Assembly (NCBI RefSeq): GCF_001050515.1
Contig: NZ_CAHS01000013.1
Coordinates: 186,001-250,000 of the forward strand
DNA from: Erwinia piriflorinigrans CFBP 5888
GTDB taxonomy: Bacteria; Pseudomonadota; Gammaproteobacteria; Enterobacterales; Enterobacteriaceae
Reading direction: 5' to 3'
Length of the DNA stretch: 64,000 nt
The notes under the pieces were generated by a model. It saw only the letters and a list, made by a program, of their open reading frames with translations. It ran no database searches and had not been told where the DNA came from. The translations under genes were made by a program, and so were the position numbers. Of the stretch, positions 54,865 through 63,162 are shown piece by piece. The first letter of the stretch is position 1. Each line of letters begins with the position of its first letter.

Positions 54865-55125
54865 ATGACAACATATCGCGTAAGAGTCGGGTTTCATAAC
54901 CCTTCAGCCCTGACATTCAGGCAGCTTAATGAGATTTTTGAGCCGCAACATTTCTGCCGGACAGATTCATGTGGCGGGAGATTCCGTTACTTTATGGAGT
55001 ATCAATATGAAACGGAGGCGAAGGATCTCTGTTCCGTATGCTGTCTGGCATACTCACAGGCCTGCAAGGTAAAAAAATGTCCGTTAGTATTGGTAGAAAT
55101 TGTGGATGAAGCTGAAAATAACTAG
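54865..55125 (+). CDS. Small Cys-rich protein of unknown function
   Basis: An 86-aa protein with seven Cys: HFC, DSCGG, DLCSVCC, QACKVKKC. Their spacing suggests zinc binding. The N-terminus MTTYRVRVGFHNPSALTFRQL looks like a beta-strand/helix start. It has no signal peptide or membrane segment. The RBS is weak. The amino-acid pattern and the position in an otherwise empty stretch favour a real gene, but I do not recognise a family. Confidence 0.5.
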   Translation: MTTYRVRVGFHNPSALTFRQLNEIFEPQHFCRTDSCGGRFRYFMEYQYETEAKDLCSVCCLAYSQACKVKKCPLVLVEIVDEAENN

Positions 55126-55244
55126 CGTGCTATATCATCAGTTCGAGATAACGGATGGCCAATTTAATGGCCCCCGCAGAAGCGAACGACAGTGCTCTTC
55201 GCTGTCATATTTAATCTCATTCTCTTTTAAGAAAATGGAGATGT

Positions 55245-55550
55245 TCAGTTAGAGGTCAAAGAGCCATTCTGTTCCCGACTGTAAATCTGTGGGGTGGCGG
55301 CAAGAGGAACCCTGAAATCATTACCCTCATTAATTAAACATACGGTTCGCAAATGGCGGTTACAGATGAACCAGATTTCATCACGGTCGTTAGAAAGAAT
55401 ATAGTAGGCGTCAGATGTTTCTGATGGGTTGAAGCAGCCTAATGCGCGGTACGCCGTGTGACTACTGAAACCACTCTGTAAAGGAAGCGGGCGCGGGCCA
55501 TTTTCCATTTCATGCACTCTCAGATATAAACCTTGTTCAAGCCACAACAT
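55245..55550 (-). CDS. Conserved hypothetical small protein
   Basis: A 101-aa protein. The start at 55550 (MLWLEQGLYLRVHEM) follows AGGTGG closely; the frame extends to 55592. Segments such as GPRPLPLQSGFSSHTAYRALG and AYYILSNDRDEIWFICNRHLRTV look like a compact beta-rich domain, and the C-terminal residues are polar. No signal peptide. I have the impression of a conserved enterobacterial family but cannot name it. Confidence 0.6.
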   Translation of the reverse strand: MLWLEQGLYLRVHEMENGPRPLPLQSGFSSHTAYRALGCFNPSETSDAYYILSNDRDEIWFICNRHLRTVCLINEGNDFRVPLAATPQIYSREQNGSLTSN

Positions 55551-55754
55551 AGACCACCTGCAATCGGTATAATGAATAATTATTATAGTCAATGCTGCTC
55601 ATTCCGCTCGTGTTGCTAATGAATTATCTACTGTCGGCGGCGGCTATGGCGCACTGAATGTCATAACCGATAATCTCGGAGCGATCGCTATTTTAGGGGT
55701 TTTTACTGTAGTTTAGGCAGCTTCGGATAGAACAAAACGGCAGAGAAGCTAGAT

Positions 55755-56051
55755 ATGAGAAAAACAATGTTTTCGTGCCTGATATGGGCGTTGTTAAGCG
55801 CGTGCACGGCTTCGGTGGGACAGAATTTTGATGATGCCAAACTGGCTCAGATAAAAAATGACGTCACGACAAAGCAGGATCTGATCGCCTTGTTTGGTCA
55901 GCCCTCTTCTGAAACGCCTTTTCCGCAGGGGCAGAGTATTATGATGTGGACCTGGAGTCAGGCGAAGGCAATGAGTACCACGCAAGGGAGAACGCTAACC
56001 ATACGTCTACTTCATGGCAAGGTAAAAAGCTACACGGCCAGCCAAAGTTGA
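55755..56051 (+). CDS. Small BamE/SmpA-like lipoprotein
   Basis: A 98-aa lipoprotein. The signal peptide ends in lipobox LSAC with the lipidated Cys at residue 17; the next residue Thr favours outer-membrane sorting. The mature part has the SmpA/OmlA-type pattern: LAQIKNDVTTKQDLIALFGQPSSE and MMWTWSQA. It is shorter than BamE (113 aa) and is not in the usual bamE location, so it is a paralogous small envelope lipoprotein. Function unknown. Confidence 0.75.
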   Translation: MRKTMFSCLIWALLSACTASVGQNFDDAKLAQIKNDVTTKQDLIALFGQPSSETPFPQGQSIMMWTWSQAKAMSTTQGRTLTIRLLHGKVKSYTASQS

Positions 56052-56084
56052 GCGGGTTATTTGCGGATGATCCTTTAGCATTGC

Positions 56085-56158
56085 TGGAGCGGCCAGCGGG
56101 AATCGAACCCGCGTCATCAGCTTGGGAAGCTGAGGTAATACCATTATACGATGGCCGC
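56085..56158 (-). tRNA. tRNA-Gly (anticodon CCC)
   Basis: A 74-nt tRNA with encoded CCA. The acceptor stem GCGGCCA / TGGCCGC is perfect, the anticodon loop is TTCCCAA (CCC) and the T-arm GGTTCGATTCC is standard. The body resembles E. coli glyT (UCC) more than glyU although its anticodon is CCC. Confidence 0.96.
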
Positions 56159-56356
56159 ATTGTGTGGCGCAGTGTAACACAGCTAATAAAAATTGCTGAA
56201 CTCCGCACTGCTAAACCGCCGCGACCGTGCGGCTATCTTCCGGGCTGGCAAGCCTTGATGCCGTTCGGAAGCAAAGACCAACGTAAATAAATCTGACAGA
56301 ATGTGAAAGCCGTGTTAACTTGGCCTTTCTAATTATTAAAAGTAAGCAGGTCTATC

Positions 56357-56506
56357 ATCCAAAATATCAAATATCAGTGTCCGTCTTGTCACGGATGCCA
56401 GTTCCGCTTTTCTGTCTTCAACATTACCGCTAAGAATCCTCACGGTGCCAACTGTATTTTCTGTAAAGCTCAAATGATAGTTAGCTACAAGGCATTTGCC
56501 AGCTGA
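56357..56506 (+). CDS. YmcF/YnfQ-like cold-shock microprotein, ATC start
   Basis: A frame of 49 codons reads QNIKYQCPSCHGCQFRF, then NPHGANCIFCKAQMIV. This aligns well with E. coli YmcF and YnfQ, including CPxCHG and NPxGAxCIFCK, a likely zinc ribbon. No ATG, GTG or TTG is available at the right place. The codon matching the E. coli start is ATC at 56357 (another ATC at 56354), 6 bp after AGCAGG. E. coli ymcF and ynfQ are reported to start with ATT. The protein is shorter at the C-terminus than E. coli (about 62 aa). No cspA-type gene lies next to it. Confidence 0.78.
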   Translation: MQNIKYQCPSCHGCQFRFSVFNITAKNPHGANCIFCKAQMIVSYKAFAS

Positions 56507-56566
56507 TCATTAATTGCCGTCGGCTTGCTGCCGATGGTTGACTTTTTCCTCTGTTTTTCCCGCCCC

Positions 56567-56665
56567 TCAGCCCCCGGGCATTGCCGCGCCAGAGGCAATA
56601 AACCAGACTAAAAACACCATCGCAGCCAGAAAGATCAGCGCGGGAGCAATCGCTCTCTTATTCAC
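56567..56665 (-). CDS. yoaK: YoaK-like 32-aa membrane peptide
   Basis: A GTG at 56665, with AAGGTG 9 bp upstream, opens a 32-codon frame: a short basic N-terminus, one membrane span (about residues 6-25, ALIFLAAMVFLVWFIASG) and a short tail AAMPGG. Length and pattern match E. coli YoaK (32 aa, ending YAAPGA). The E. coli protein is a single-span inner-membrane peptide of unknown role. The neighbour yoaJ was not recognised here. Confidence 0.75.
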   Translation of the reverse strand: MNKRAIAPALIFLAAMVFLVWFIASGAAMPGG

Positions 56666-56779
56666 GTTATGTCACCTTGTCATTGCAATAAACGCCAAGC
56701 GCAAAGTGTAACATACCCAGCAGATTGCCTGACAGGTGAGAGGGTACTTAAAGGGCAGAGTGTAGCCCAGGCGGCAGGA

Positions 56780-56971
56780 ATGGCCGCTCCAGAACTGATG
56801 GACTATCAGCCAATCTTCTTCACCCGCGATCGGTGGCCGTTTATCTTCGCCGCCTGTGACAACCTGCTCTCCGCTGGAGGCAAAGCGCCTGGCGCGCTGG
56901 AAACCTGCGTACCGATCTTTATCGACCACCCGACCGGCACGCTTTGTCACAGCGTCTATACTGGTAGCTGA
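56780..56971 (+). CDS. Possible small protein upstream of osmC
   Basis: A 63-codon frame from the ATG at 56780 reads MAAPELMDYQPIFFTRDRWPF then PGALETCVPIFIDHPTG and ends 22 bp before the osmC start. Amino-acid usage looks natural. But the RBS is poor (GCAGGA directly at the ATG) and I recognise no family. The frame is open back to 56669. It may be a real short gene or a remnant. Confidence 0.3.
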   Translation: MAAPELMDYQPIFFTRDRWPFIFAACDNLLSAGGKAPGALETCVPIFIDHPTGTLCHSVYTGS

Positions 56972-56993
56972 TGTTAAACAAGCGGAGAGAACA

Positions 56994-57425
56994 ATGACCA
57001 TTCATAAGAAAGGACAGGCACACTGGGAAGGCAACATTAAGCAGGGTAAAGGCACGGTTTCCACCGAAAGCGGCGCACTTAGCCAGCAGCCATACGGATT
57101 TAATACGCGTTTCGAAGGCAAACCGGGCACTAACCCTGAAGAGCTGATCGGCGCGGCGCATGCTTCCTGTTTCTCGATGGCGCTTTCATTGATGCTGGGT
57201 GACGCCGGACATACGCCGGAAAGCATCGATACCACTGCCGATGTCTCACTGGACAAAGTGGATGGTGGCTTTGCCATTACCAAGGTGGCGTTACAAAGCA
57301 AGGTAAAACTGCCGGGTATTGATAAACCCACCTTTGATGAAATTATTCAACAGGCAAAAGCAGGATGCCCAATATCTAAACTGCTTAACACCGAAATCAC
57401 TCTCGACTACCAGCTTGATAACTAA
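56994..57425 (+). CDS. osmC: Osmotically inducible peroxiredoxin OsmC
   Basis: A 143-aa thiol-dependent hydroperoxide reductase of the cytoplasm (E. coli 143 aa). The ATG at 56994 follows GGAGAG. The peroxidatic Cys is in AAHASCFSMALS (about 59) and the resolving Cys in AGCPISKLL (about 125). IGAAHASC and EITLDYQL are family segments. In E. coli it is under RpoS and Rcs control; no clear sites were identified here. Confidence 0.96.
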   Translation: MTIHKKGQAHWEGNIKQGKGTVSTESGALSQQPYGFNTRFEGKPGTNPEELIGAAHASCFSMALSLMLGDAGHTPESIDTTADVSLDKVDGGFAITKVALQSKVKLPGIDKPTFDEIIQQAKAGCPISKLLNTEITLDYQLDN

Positions 57426-57597
57426 TCCTGGTTCAGTGTGAGGGGGGCGATGGTTTAGGTAAGGAAACCGTTAAGGATGTGAAAATAACGCGCTAATCTC
57501 CCTGATTTCGGATTTGAAGAGATAGGGAAGTGTTGTGCTATCCCCGATAGTGACGTGACGGCAGTTTGCAGGCCGTGGACTAAATGAGGATATCAAG

Positions 57598-58017
57598 ATG
57601 AAAAAAACAACACTTGCAGTCATGATTAGCGTTTTCACAGCAAGCAGTTTCTTTATTAACCTGTCGCATGCGCAAGGTCCGGGCGATGGCCCGGACAGGT
57701 CGTGGCACCAGCAGGAGGGTGGACACGATAATCGTGGTGACGATCGCCACTTCCACAATCGCGGTCATGATGACCGGGCAGGCCGCAGTGAGCGTAATCA
57801 TTTCACCTGGCGAGGTGATGATTTTCGCCGTGGGCATGCCGTTGCCCCGCGCTATCGCGGCGACGACTACCGCGTTAATGACTGGCGCGATCGTGGGTTG
57901 GATATGCCTCCACGCGGCGCTCACTGGGCTTACATTGACGGCAATTATGTGCTGATTGCGGCAGCCACTGGTGTGGTTACTGCAATCATTGTCGGCAGCC
58001 TGTTAGGCCAGCACTAA
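57598..58017 (+). CDS. RcnB-like periplasmic protein
   Basis: A 139-aa exported protein with a signal peptide ending SHAQ (about residue 25), a low-complexity His/Asp/Arg/Gly-rich middle (about 26-75), and the C-terminal RcnB-family block PPRGAHWAYIDGNYVLIAAATGVV. E. coli RcnB takes part in nickel and cobalt homeostasis. The His-rich stretch here could bind metal. It ends before a strong terminator and stands as a single gene. Confidence 0.85.
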   Translation: MKKTTLAVMISVFTASSFFINLSHAQGPGDGPDRSWHQQEGGHDNRGDDRHFHNRGHDDRAGRSERNHFTWRGDDFRRGHAVAPRYRGDDYRVNDWRDRGLDMPPRGAHWAYIDGNYVLIAAATGVVTAIIVGSLLGQH

Positions 58018-58040
58018 ACTCCCCCTCTACCCCCCCCTCT

Positions 58041-58075
58041 GCCGGTGGCTTCCGCCACCGGCATTTCTCTTTTCT
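58041..58075 (+). terminator. Terminator after RcnB-like gene
   Basis: GCCGGTGGC and GCCACCGGC form a 9-bp stem with a TTCC loop, followed by ATTTCTCTTTTCT. It lies 24 bp after the stop. Confidence 0.85.
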
Positions 58076-58289
58076 CAATCGCCTAATCACGCTAAACAGA
58101 TCAACTTAATCGTTCAATTATTATTTTTTTCAGCCAGTTATTTTGCATTCCGTTACATCTTATTTATTCGGCACAGGCCGCAAAATATCGCCTGTATCTG
58201 GCTTGTTAACCCGACATTCTCTCAATTATGATGAGTCACGCCGAACTGAATGAATAGAGTGCAAATATAAACCTGACTAAGGATAGAAC

Positions 58290-58646
58290 ATGGAAAATCG
58301 CATGGATAAACTGGAAGGGCATGTTGGCCTGTTACAGGCCGATGTGGGGATGTTAAAAACAGATGTAGGGATGCTCAAAGTCGATGTCGACCGGTTGAAA
58401 GATGATGTTGGCACGCTGAAAGAAGACGTCGGTAAGCTGAAGGATGATGTCGGCGTCCTGAAGATTGACGTGGGGGTAATCAAGTCTAATTATGCGACCA
58501 AAGAAGATTTCTTCCGCCTTGACAGTAAAATGGAGAGCCTGCGTAGCGAGATTCACCAGTCTCTGGCCGCACAAACCAAGTGGTTTGCCACATCGCAGTT
58601 AGGATTACTTGCCCTGGGGCTTGGCTTGGCGAAACTCCTCTTCTGA
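58290..58646 (+). CDS. Heptad-repeat coiled-coil, tail-anchored protein
   Basis: A 118-aa protein. Residues about 18-66 are seven tandem 7-residue units of the form DVGxLKx (DVGMLKT, DVGMLKV, DVDRLKD, DVGTLKE, DVGKLKD, DVGVLKI, DVGVIKS), i.e. a perfect parallel coiled coil. A further amphipathic helix leads to a C-terminal hydrophobic anchor (LGLLALGLGLAKLLF). RBS AAGGAT. It resembles the small coiled-coil DUF1640/XhlA-like membrane proteins. At the DNA level the units are near-identical 21-bp repeats, so copy number may vary between strains. Function unknown. Confidence 0.8.
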   Translation: MENRMDKLEGHVGLLQADVGMLKTDVGMLKVDVDRLKDDVGTLKEDVGKLKDDVGVLKIDVGVIKSNYATKEDFFRLDSKMESLRSEIHQSLAAQTKWFATSQLGLLALGLGLAKLLF

Positions 58647-58780
58647 TCCCAGCAGATCGCCTCCACTCATTTCGCCCGCACGAAAAACAATCCAGCATTA
58701 AACCTTATGGACGTCTGGACATGTAGCCATCAACTTATGTAGCATGGCGGCATCAGACTTTTCTTTAAGGGAACAGACCA

Positions 58781-59683
58781 ATGACGCAGCAGATTAAGAT
58801 CCTGGATGGGGGAATGGGGCGTGAACTGGCCAGAGTGGGTGCCCCTTTCCGTCAGCCAGAGTGGTCGGCGCTGGCTCTGTATGAGGCTCCGCAACGGGTA
58901 CGCGAAGTTCACGATTGCTTTATCTCTGCCGGGGCTGACATCATCACCACCAACAGCTATGCCATCGTTCCCTTCCACATCGGCGAAGCGCGTTTTAACG
59001 CTGATGCTGAACGCTTGTCGACACTGGCAGGTCAGCTGGCGCGCCAGGCCGCCGAAGCTACCGGGCATCCGGTGCAGGTGGCGGGTAGCCTGCCGCCCGC
59101 TTTAGGCTCATATCGGCCCGATCTGTTTGATGCTCAGGAGGCGCTGAAGATCTATCAGGTACTGGTGGCGGCGCAGGCTCCTTATGTTGACATCTGGCTC
59201 GGTGAAACCATTAGCTCACTGGCCGAAGCGCGGGCAATCCACCAGGCGGTAGCAAACCAGCCTCATCCATTATGGCTCTCTTTCAGCCTGCAGGATGATC
59301 CTGACCAGACACGACAAGACAGCACGCTGCGTTCGGGTGAAAGTGTCTCTGATGCTGTTGCGCTGGCGGTAGAGACAGGCGCGGCTAATATTCTGTTTAA
59401 CTGTAGCAGCCCGGAAGTGATCCTATCGGCGGTGCAGCAAGCGGCTGCCACTCTGCGTCACCTCGGCTCTGAGGCCGGGATTGGTGTCTACGCCAACGCA
59501 TTTGAGCACCACAGCAATGATGGTGGTGCCAATGAAGGACTGAGCGGCTTACGTCAGGATACCCACCCGGAAGGCTATTTACGCTGGGCGCAAGAGTGGG
59601 TGGCGGCAGGCGCGACTCTGATCGGCGGCTGTTGCGGCATTGGCCCTGAACATATCCAGCGCCTGGCAAGTACATTAAAATAA
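58781..59683 (+). CDS. mmuM: Homocysteine S-methyltransferase
   Basis: A 300-aa zinc enzyme transferring a methyl group from S-methylmethionine or AdoMet to homocysteine. The N-terminal ILDGGMGREL is the family start, and the zinc Cys are in FNCSSPE and GGCCGIG. E. coli MmuM is 310 aa. No mmuP permease lies next to it; instead a peptide-type ABC importer follows 57 bp after, so the two may be co-transcribed and the importer might carry sulfur compounds (inference). Confidence 0.9.
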   Translation: MTQQIKILDGGMGRELARVGAPFRQPEWSALALYEAPQRVREVHDCFISAGADIITTNSYAIVPFHIGEARFNADAERLSTLAGQLARQAAEATGHPVQVAGSLPPALGSYRPDLFDAQEALKIYQVLVAAQAPYVDIWLGETISSLAEARAIHQAVANQPHPLWLSFSLQDDPDQTRQDSTLRSGESVSDAVALAVETGAANILFNCSSPEVILSAVQQAAATLRHLGSEAGIGVYANAFEHHSNDGGANEGLSGLRQDTHPEGYLRWAQEWVAAGATLIGGCCGIGPEHIQRLASTLK

Positions 59684-59740
59684 ACGCCCATTCCTCAACC
59701 GCGCAGCGGAAAAAAAATAAAAACAGGGAAACACAACGTC

Positions 59741-61285
59741 ATGAATCGTCGCAATTTTATCAAAACTACCGGTGCACTTTCGGTTGCCGCTGCCTGCGGC
59801 GGCTGGCCTTTATCCTCACTGTGGGCGGCTGAAGCCGCACCGGAGACCGCCAAAAAGGGCGGTCACCTGATCGTTGGCATCGATAATGCGTCCAGTACCG
59901 ATCGCCTGGACCCGGCATTTTGGTTTGAATCCTATATGTACTTCGTCGGTTCGCAGCTGTTTAACTGCCTGGTCGAGGTGGACGAACAGGGCAAGATTAT
60001 CCCTTCGCTGGCGGAAAGCTGGGAAGCTCATGACGGCAGTAAAACCTGGCTGGTAAATATTCGTCAGGGCGTACAGTTCCATGATGGCCGTACTCTGAGT
60101 GCGAAGGATGTGGTTTATTCGCTTAATCATCATCGCGATGAGAAATCCAGCTCTTCGGTCAAAGGCTATCTGGAGCCAGTGATATCTCTGGAAGCGACGA
60201 CGCCAAATCAGGTGACCATCAAGCTGAAAGAGCCAAATGTTGAGTTTATCGCGCTGCTTAGCGATGTTCATTTCGCGATTACTGCCGAAAACGAGAGCTT
60301 TGACAAAGGTATTGGTACTGGTGCTTTTATTCTTGAAAACTTCAAGCCCGGCGTGCGTACGCTGGTGAAGCGCAACCCGAATCACTGGAACCCGGCGCGT
60401 GGTCATGTTGACTCTGTTGAAACGCTGGCAATGAACGACTCCACGGCACGCGTTGCGGCATTGGCCAGCGGTTCCGCGCACCTGATTAACCGCGTCAACC
60501 CGCGTATTGTCGATCGTCTGAAAAAGATGCCGACCATTCAATTGCTGCGCTCGCGCGACAGTCAGATCTTTACCTTCCCAGGCTTAGCCACAGCGGCACC
60601 CTTTAACATCCTGGACGGTCGCCTGGCGCTGAAATATGCTATCGACCGTCAGCAGATTATCAGTACCGTCCTCAGCGGCTACGGTAGTGTGGCCAATGAC
60701 AATCCGATTTTCCCATCGAGTCCGTACTTTGCTAAGGATATTCCGCAGCGTCCCTATGACCCGGATAAAGCCAAATTCCACTGGCAGAAAAGCGGCTTTG
60801 ATGGACCCCTGGTACTGTCGGTCGCCGAAGCCGGTTTCCCTGGCGCGGTTGATGCAGGCCAGCTATATCAAAACTCCGCCGCCCGTGCTGGTATTCCGCT
60901 ACAGGTGGAGCGCGTGCCGGATGATGCTTTCTGGGACAACGTCTGGATGAAGAAGCCCTTTGTCTCTTCCAACTGGGCACTTCGCCCAACGGCAGATGCG
61001 CTGCTGTCGCTGGTATTCACCAGTAACGCTCCGTGGAATGAGTCACAGTGGAAAGAGCCAGCGTTCGATCAGCTGGTCAAAGCGGCGCGCGCTGAACAGG
61101 ATGAGCAGAAACGCCACCAGATATACCACGATATTCAGGTGATGCTGGTGGAGCAGGGCAGCGAAATCATCCCGCTGTATGCCGATGCGCTGGATGCAGC
61201 CAGCAGTAAAATTCGTGGGTTCGTTGCCATTCCGGGCTTCACAATGAGTGGTAACCGCGCAGCGGAAAAAGTGTGGTTTGCATAA
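59741..61285 (+). CDS. ABC importer substrate-binding protein (family 5)
   Basis: A 514-aa periplasmic binding protein of the DppA/OppA/GsiB family. The N-terminus NRRNFIKTTG has a twin-arginine motif, so export may use Tat; cleavage near LWAAEA. Family 5 segments are LFNCLVEVDEQGKIIPSLAESW, VQFHDGRTLSAKDVVYSL and TGAFILENFKPG. The ligand (peptide, nickel, glutathione or other) cannot be decided from sequence. It is the first gene of a four-part transporter operon with two permeases and an ATPase. Confidence 0.92.
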   Translation: MNRRNFIKTTGALSVAAACGGWPLSSLWAAEAAPETAKKGGHLIVGIDNASSTDRLDPAFWFESYMYFVGSQLFNCLVEVDEQGKIIPSLAESWEAHDGSKTWLVNIRQGVQFHDGRTLSAKDVVYSLNHHRDEKSSSSVKGYLEPVISLEATTPNQVTIKLKEPNVEFIALLSDVHFAITAENESFDKGIGTGAFILENFKPGVRTLVKRNPNHWNPARGHVDSVETLAMNDSTARVAALASGSAHLINRVNPRIVDRLKKMPTIQLLRSRDSQIFTFPGLATAAPFNILDGRLALKYAIDRQQIISTVLSGYGSVANDNPIFPSSPYFAKDIPQRPYDPDKAKFHWQKSGFDGPLVLSVAEAGFPGAVDAGQLYQNSAARAGIPLQVERVPDDAFWDNVWMKKPFVSSNWALRPTADALLSLVFTSNAPWNESQWKEPAFDQLVKAARAEQDEQKRHQIYHDIQVMLVEQGSEIIPLYADALDAASSKIRGFVAIPGFTMSGNRAAEKVWFA

Positions 61286-61291
61286 TCCCCC

Positions 61292-62281
61292 ATGAGTCTA
61301 TTTCGGGAACGTAGGGGGAAAGAAGACTTTCCCCTGTTAAAATTGATCGGTCTGCGTCTGCTGGCTGGGCTGGCTATGCTGCTGGTGGTCTCAATGCTTA
61401 TTTTTATCGGCATTCAGCTGCTGCCGGGTAACGCGGCAACCGCCATTCTGGGGCAAACGGCAACGCCGCAGGCGGTGGCGGCGCTAAATCAACAGCTGGG
61501 GTTGGATCAGCCAGCGCTCAGCCGCTACATTGCCTGGCTGGCTGGCGTCCTACACGGCGATTTTGGACAGAGTTTCACCAGCCGTGAAGCGATTGCCCCG
61601 GTGCTGATCGACCGGCTGACTAACACGCTGTCGCTGGCCTTTTTTACCGCAATCGTCGCGGTGCCGCTGGCGCTGGTGATTGGTTTTATCTCCGCACGTT
61701 ATCACGGCAGCTGGATCGATCGGCTGCTCAACCTGTTTACACGCGCCGCCGTCTCCTTACCGGAATTCTTCTCCGGTTATTTGCTGATCCTGATTTTCTC
61801 CATCACGCTATTTTGGCTACCCAGCAACAGCAGTATCTCTGACGATATGCCGCTCGGCGATCGACTACAGGCCGTTGCCCTGCCTTGTATAACGCTGATT
61901 CTGGCGATTCTTGGACACATGAGCAATATGACACGCGCGGCGCTAGTCAGCGCGCAGAATGCTGCCTGGGTCGATACTGCTTTAATGAAAGGGCTGTCGC
62001 CCTCAGCGATCCTGTTCCGACATGTGCTGCCCAACGCCTGGGGGCCGATTATCAACGTGATTGTCCTCAACCTGGCCTGGCTGATGGTGGGGGTGGTCAT
62101 TGTCGAAAACGTCTTCGTTTATCCCGGTCTGGGCCAATATATGGTGGACAGCATCAGTAAACGCGATATTCCGGTGATCCAGGATTGCGCGTTGCTGCTG
62201 GCAGGTATCTATATCCTGCTAAACCTTCTGGCAGATGTGGTAGCCCTGTTGGCTAACCCACGTCTGCGTCACGGCCGCTAA
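61292..62281 (+). CDS. ABC importer permease (DppB/GsiC-type)
   Basis: A 329-aa inner-membrane protein with six predicted segments. The start is 7 bp after the binding-protein stop. The N-terminal segment is LAMLLVVSMLIFIGIQLLPG; the EAA loop that contacts the ATPase is MKGLSPSAILFRHVLPNAWGP. It pairs with the DppC-type permease downstream. Confidence 0.93.
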   Translation: MSLFRERRGKEDFPLLKLIGLRLLAGLAMLLVVSMLIFIGIQLLPGNAATAILGQTATPQAVAALNQQLGLDQPALSRYIAWLAGVLHGDFGQSFTSREAIAPVLIDRLTNTLSLAFFTAIVAVPLALVIGFISARYHGSWIDRLLNLFTRAAVSLPEFFSGYLLILIFSITLFWLPSNSSISDDMPLGDRLQAVALPCITLILAILGHMSNMTRAALVSAQNAAWVDTALMKGLSPSAILFRHVLPNAWGPIINVIVLNLAWLMVGVVIVENVFVYPGLGQYMVDSISKRDIPVIQDCALLLAGIYILLNLLADVVALLANPRLRHGR

Positions 62282-62349
62282 CTGGCGGTGTGGTTTTTTA
62301 TCCCTGGGCCTGACACAGGCCGCCGGGATGTTACCAGGAATTGTCGTGG

Positions 62350-63159
62350 ATGTTGAGAGTAAAACTTGCCGTACTCCCCGGAGCCATCGGACTGAGTCTG
62401 TTTATTTTAGTGGCACTGTTGGCCCCGTGGCTGGCACCCTGGGCACCTGACCAGGTGGTCGGCAGCGCCTGGAGCGGGATGACGCCGCAAAACTGGCTGG
62501 GGACGGATAATCTTGGCCGCGACCTGCTTTCCCGGTTGATCTGGGGCACCCGTACCTCGCTGAGCGTGAGCGCCCTGGCGACGTTGCTGGCTTTTGCCAT
62601 CGGTATTTTTCTGGGTTTTTTGGCCGGTTACGCCCGTGGATGGGTCGACACGCTGATCTCGCGCGTCAACGATATTTTTATGGCAATCCCAACGTTGATC
62701 CTCGCTTTAGTGATTCTGGCAATGCTACCGAAAACCATGCCGGTAATTATTGCCGTGCTGGGTATTCTGGAATCAACCCGTGTGCTGCGCGTTGCACGCT
62801 CTCTGGCGCTGGATATTGCGGCACAGGAGTTTATTGAAGTGGCTCGCCTGCGTGGGGAACGGCTAGGCTGGGTTTTGTGGCGCGAGATCCTGCCGAATGC
62901 GTTCACCACGCTGGTCGCGGAATTCGCCTTACGCTTTATCTTTATCCTGCTGTTTTTGTCGGCGCTTTCGTTCCTGGGGCTGGGGATCCAGCCGCCTACC
63001 GCCGACTGGGGCGGCCTGGCGCGAGATAACAAAGACGGCATTCTGTTTGGCGTATGGGCGTCTCTGATCCCCGGCGCGGCAATTGCTCTGCTGGCGCTGG
63101 CGTTAAACAGCGTGGCCGACTCGCTGTTAAGCCAGCATACCCGTAGCTGGCAGGAGTAA
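62350..63159 (+). CDS. ABC importer permease (DppC/GsiD-type)
   Basis: A 269-aa permease. The ATG at 62350 (MLRVKLAVLPG) has AGGA 10 bp upstream; a TTG at 62341 is possible. DppC family features are WLGTDNLGRDLLSRLIWGTRTS near residue 50 and the EAA loop ARLRGERLGWVLWREILPN. Six membrane segments are predicted. It lies 68 bp after the first permease and 3 bp before the ATPase. Confidence 0.93.
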   Translation: MLRVKLAVLPGAIGLSLFILVALLAPWLAPWAPDQVVGSAWSGMTPQNWLGTDNLGRDLLSRLIWGTRTSLSVSALATLLAFAIGIFLGFLAGYARGWVDTLISRVNDIFMAIPTLILALVILAMLPKTMPVIIAVLGILESTRVLRVARSLALDIAAQEFIEVARLRGERLGWVLWREILPNAFTTLVAEFALRFIFILLFLSALSFLGLGIQPPTADWGGLARDNKDGILFGVWASLIPGAAIALLALALNSVADSLLSQHTRSWQE

Positions 63160-63162
63160 AAT

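Noticed and set aside
59816-60541. 241-codon frame antisense to the binding-protein gene
   Set aside because: Shadow of a strongly supported family 5 binding protein; no RBS and no recognisable motif.
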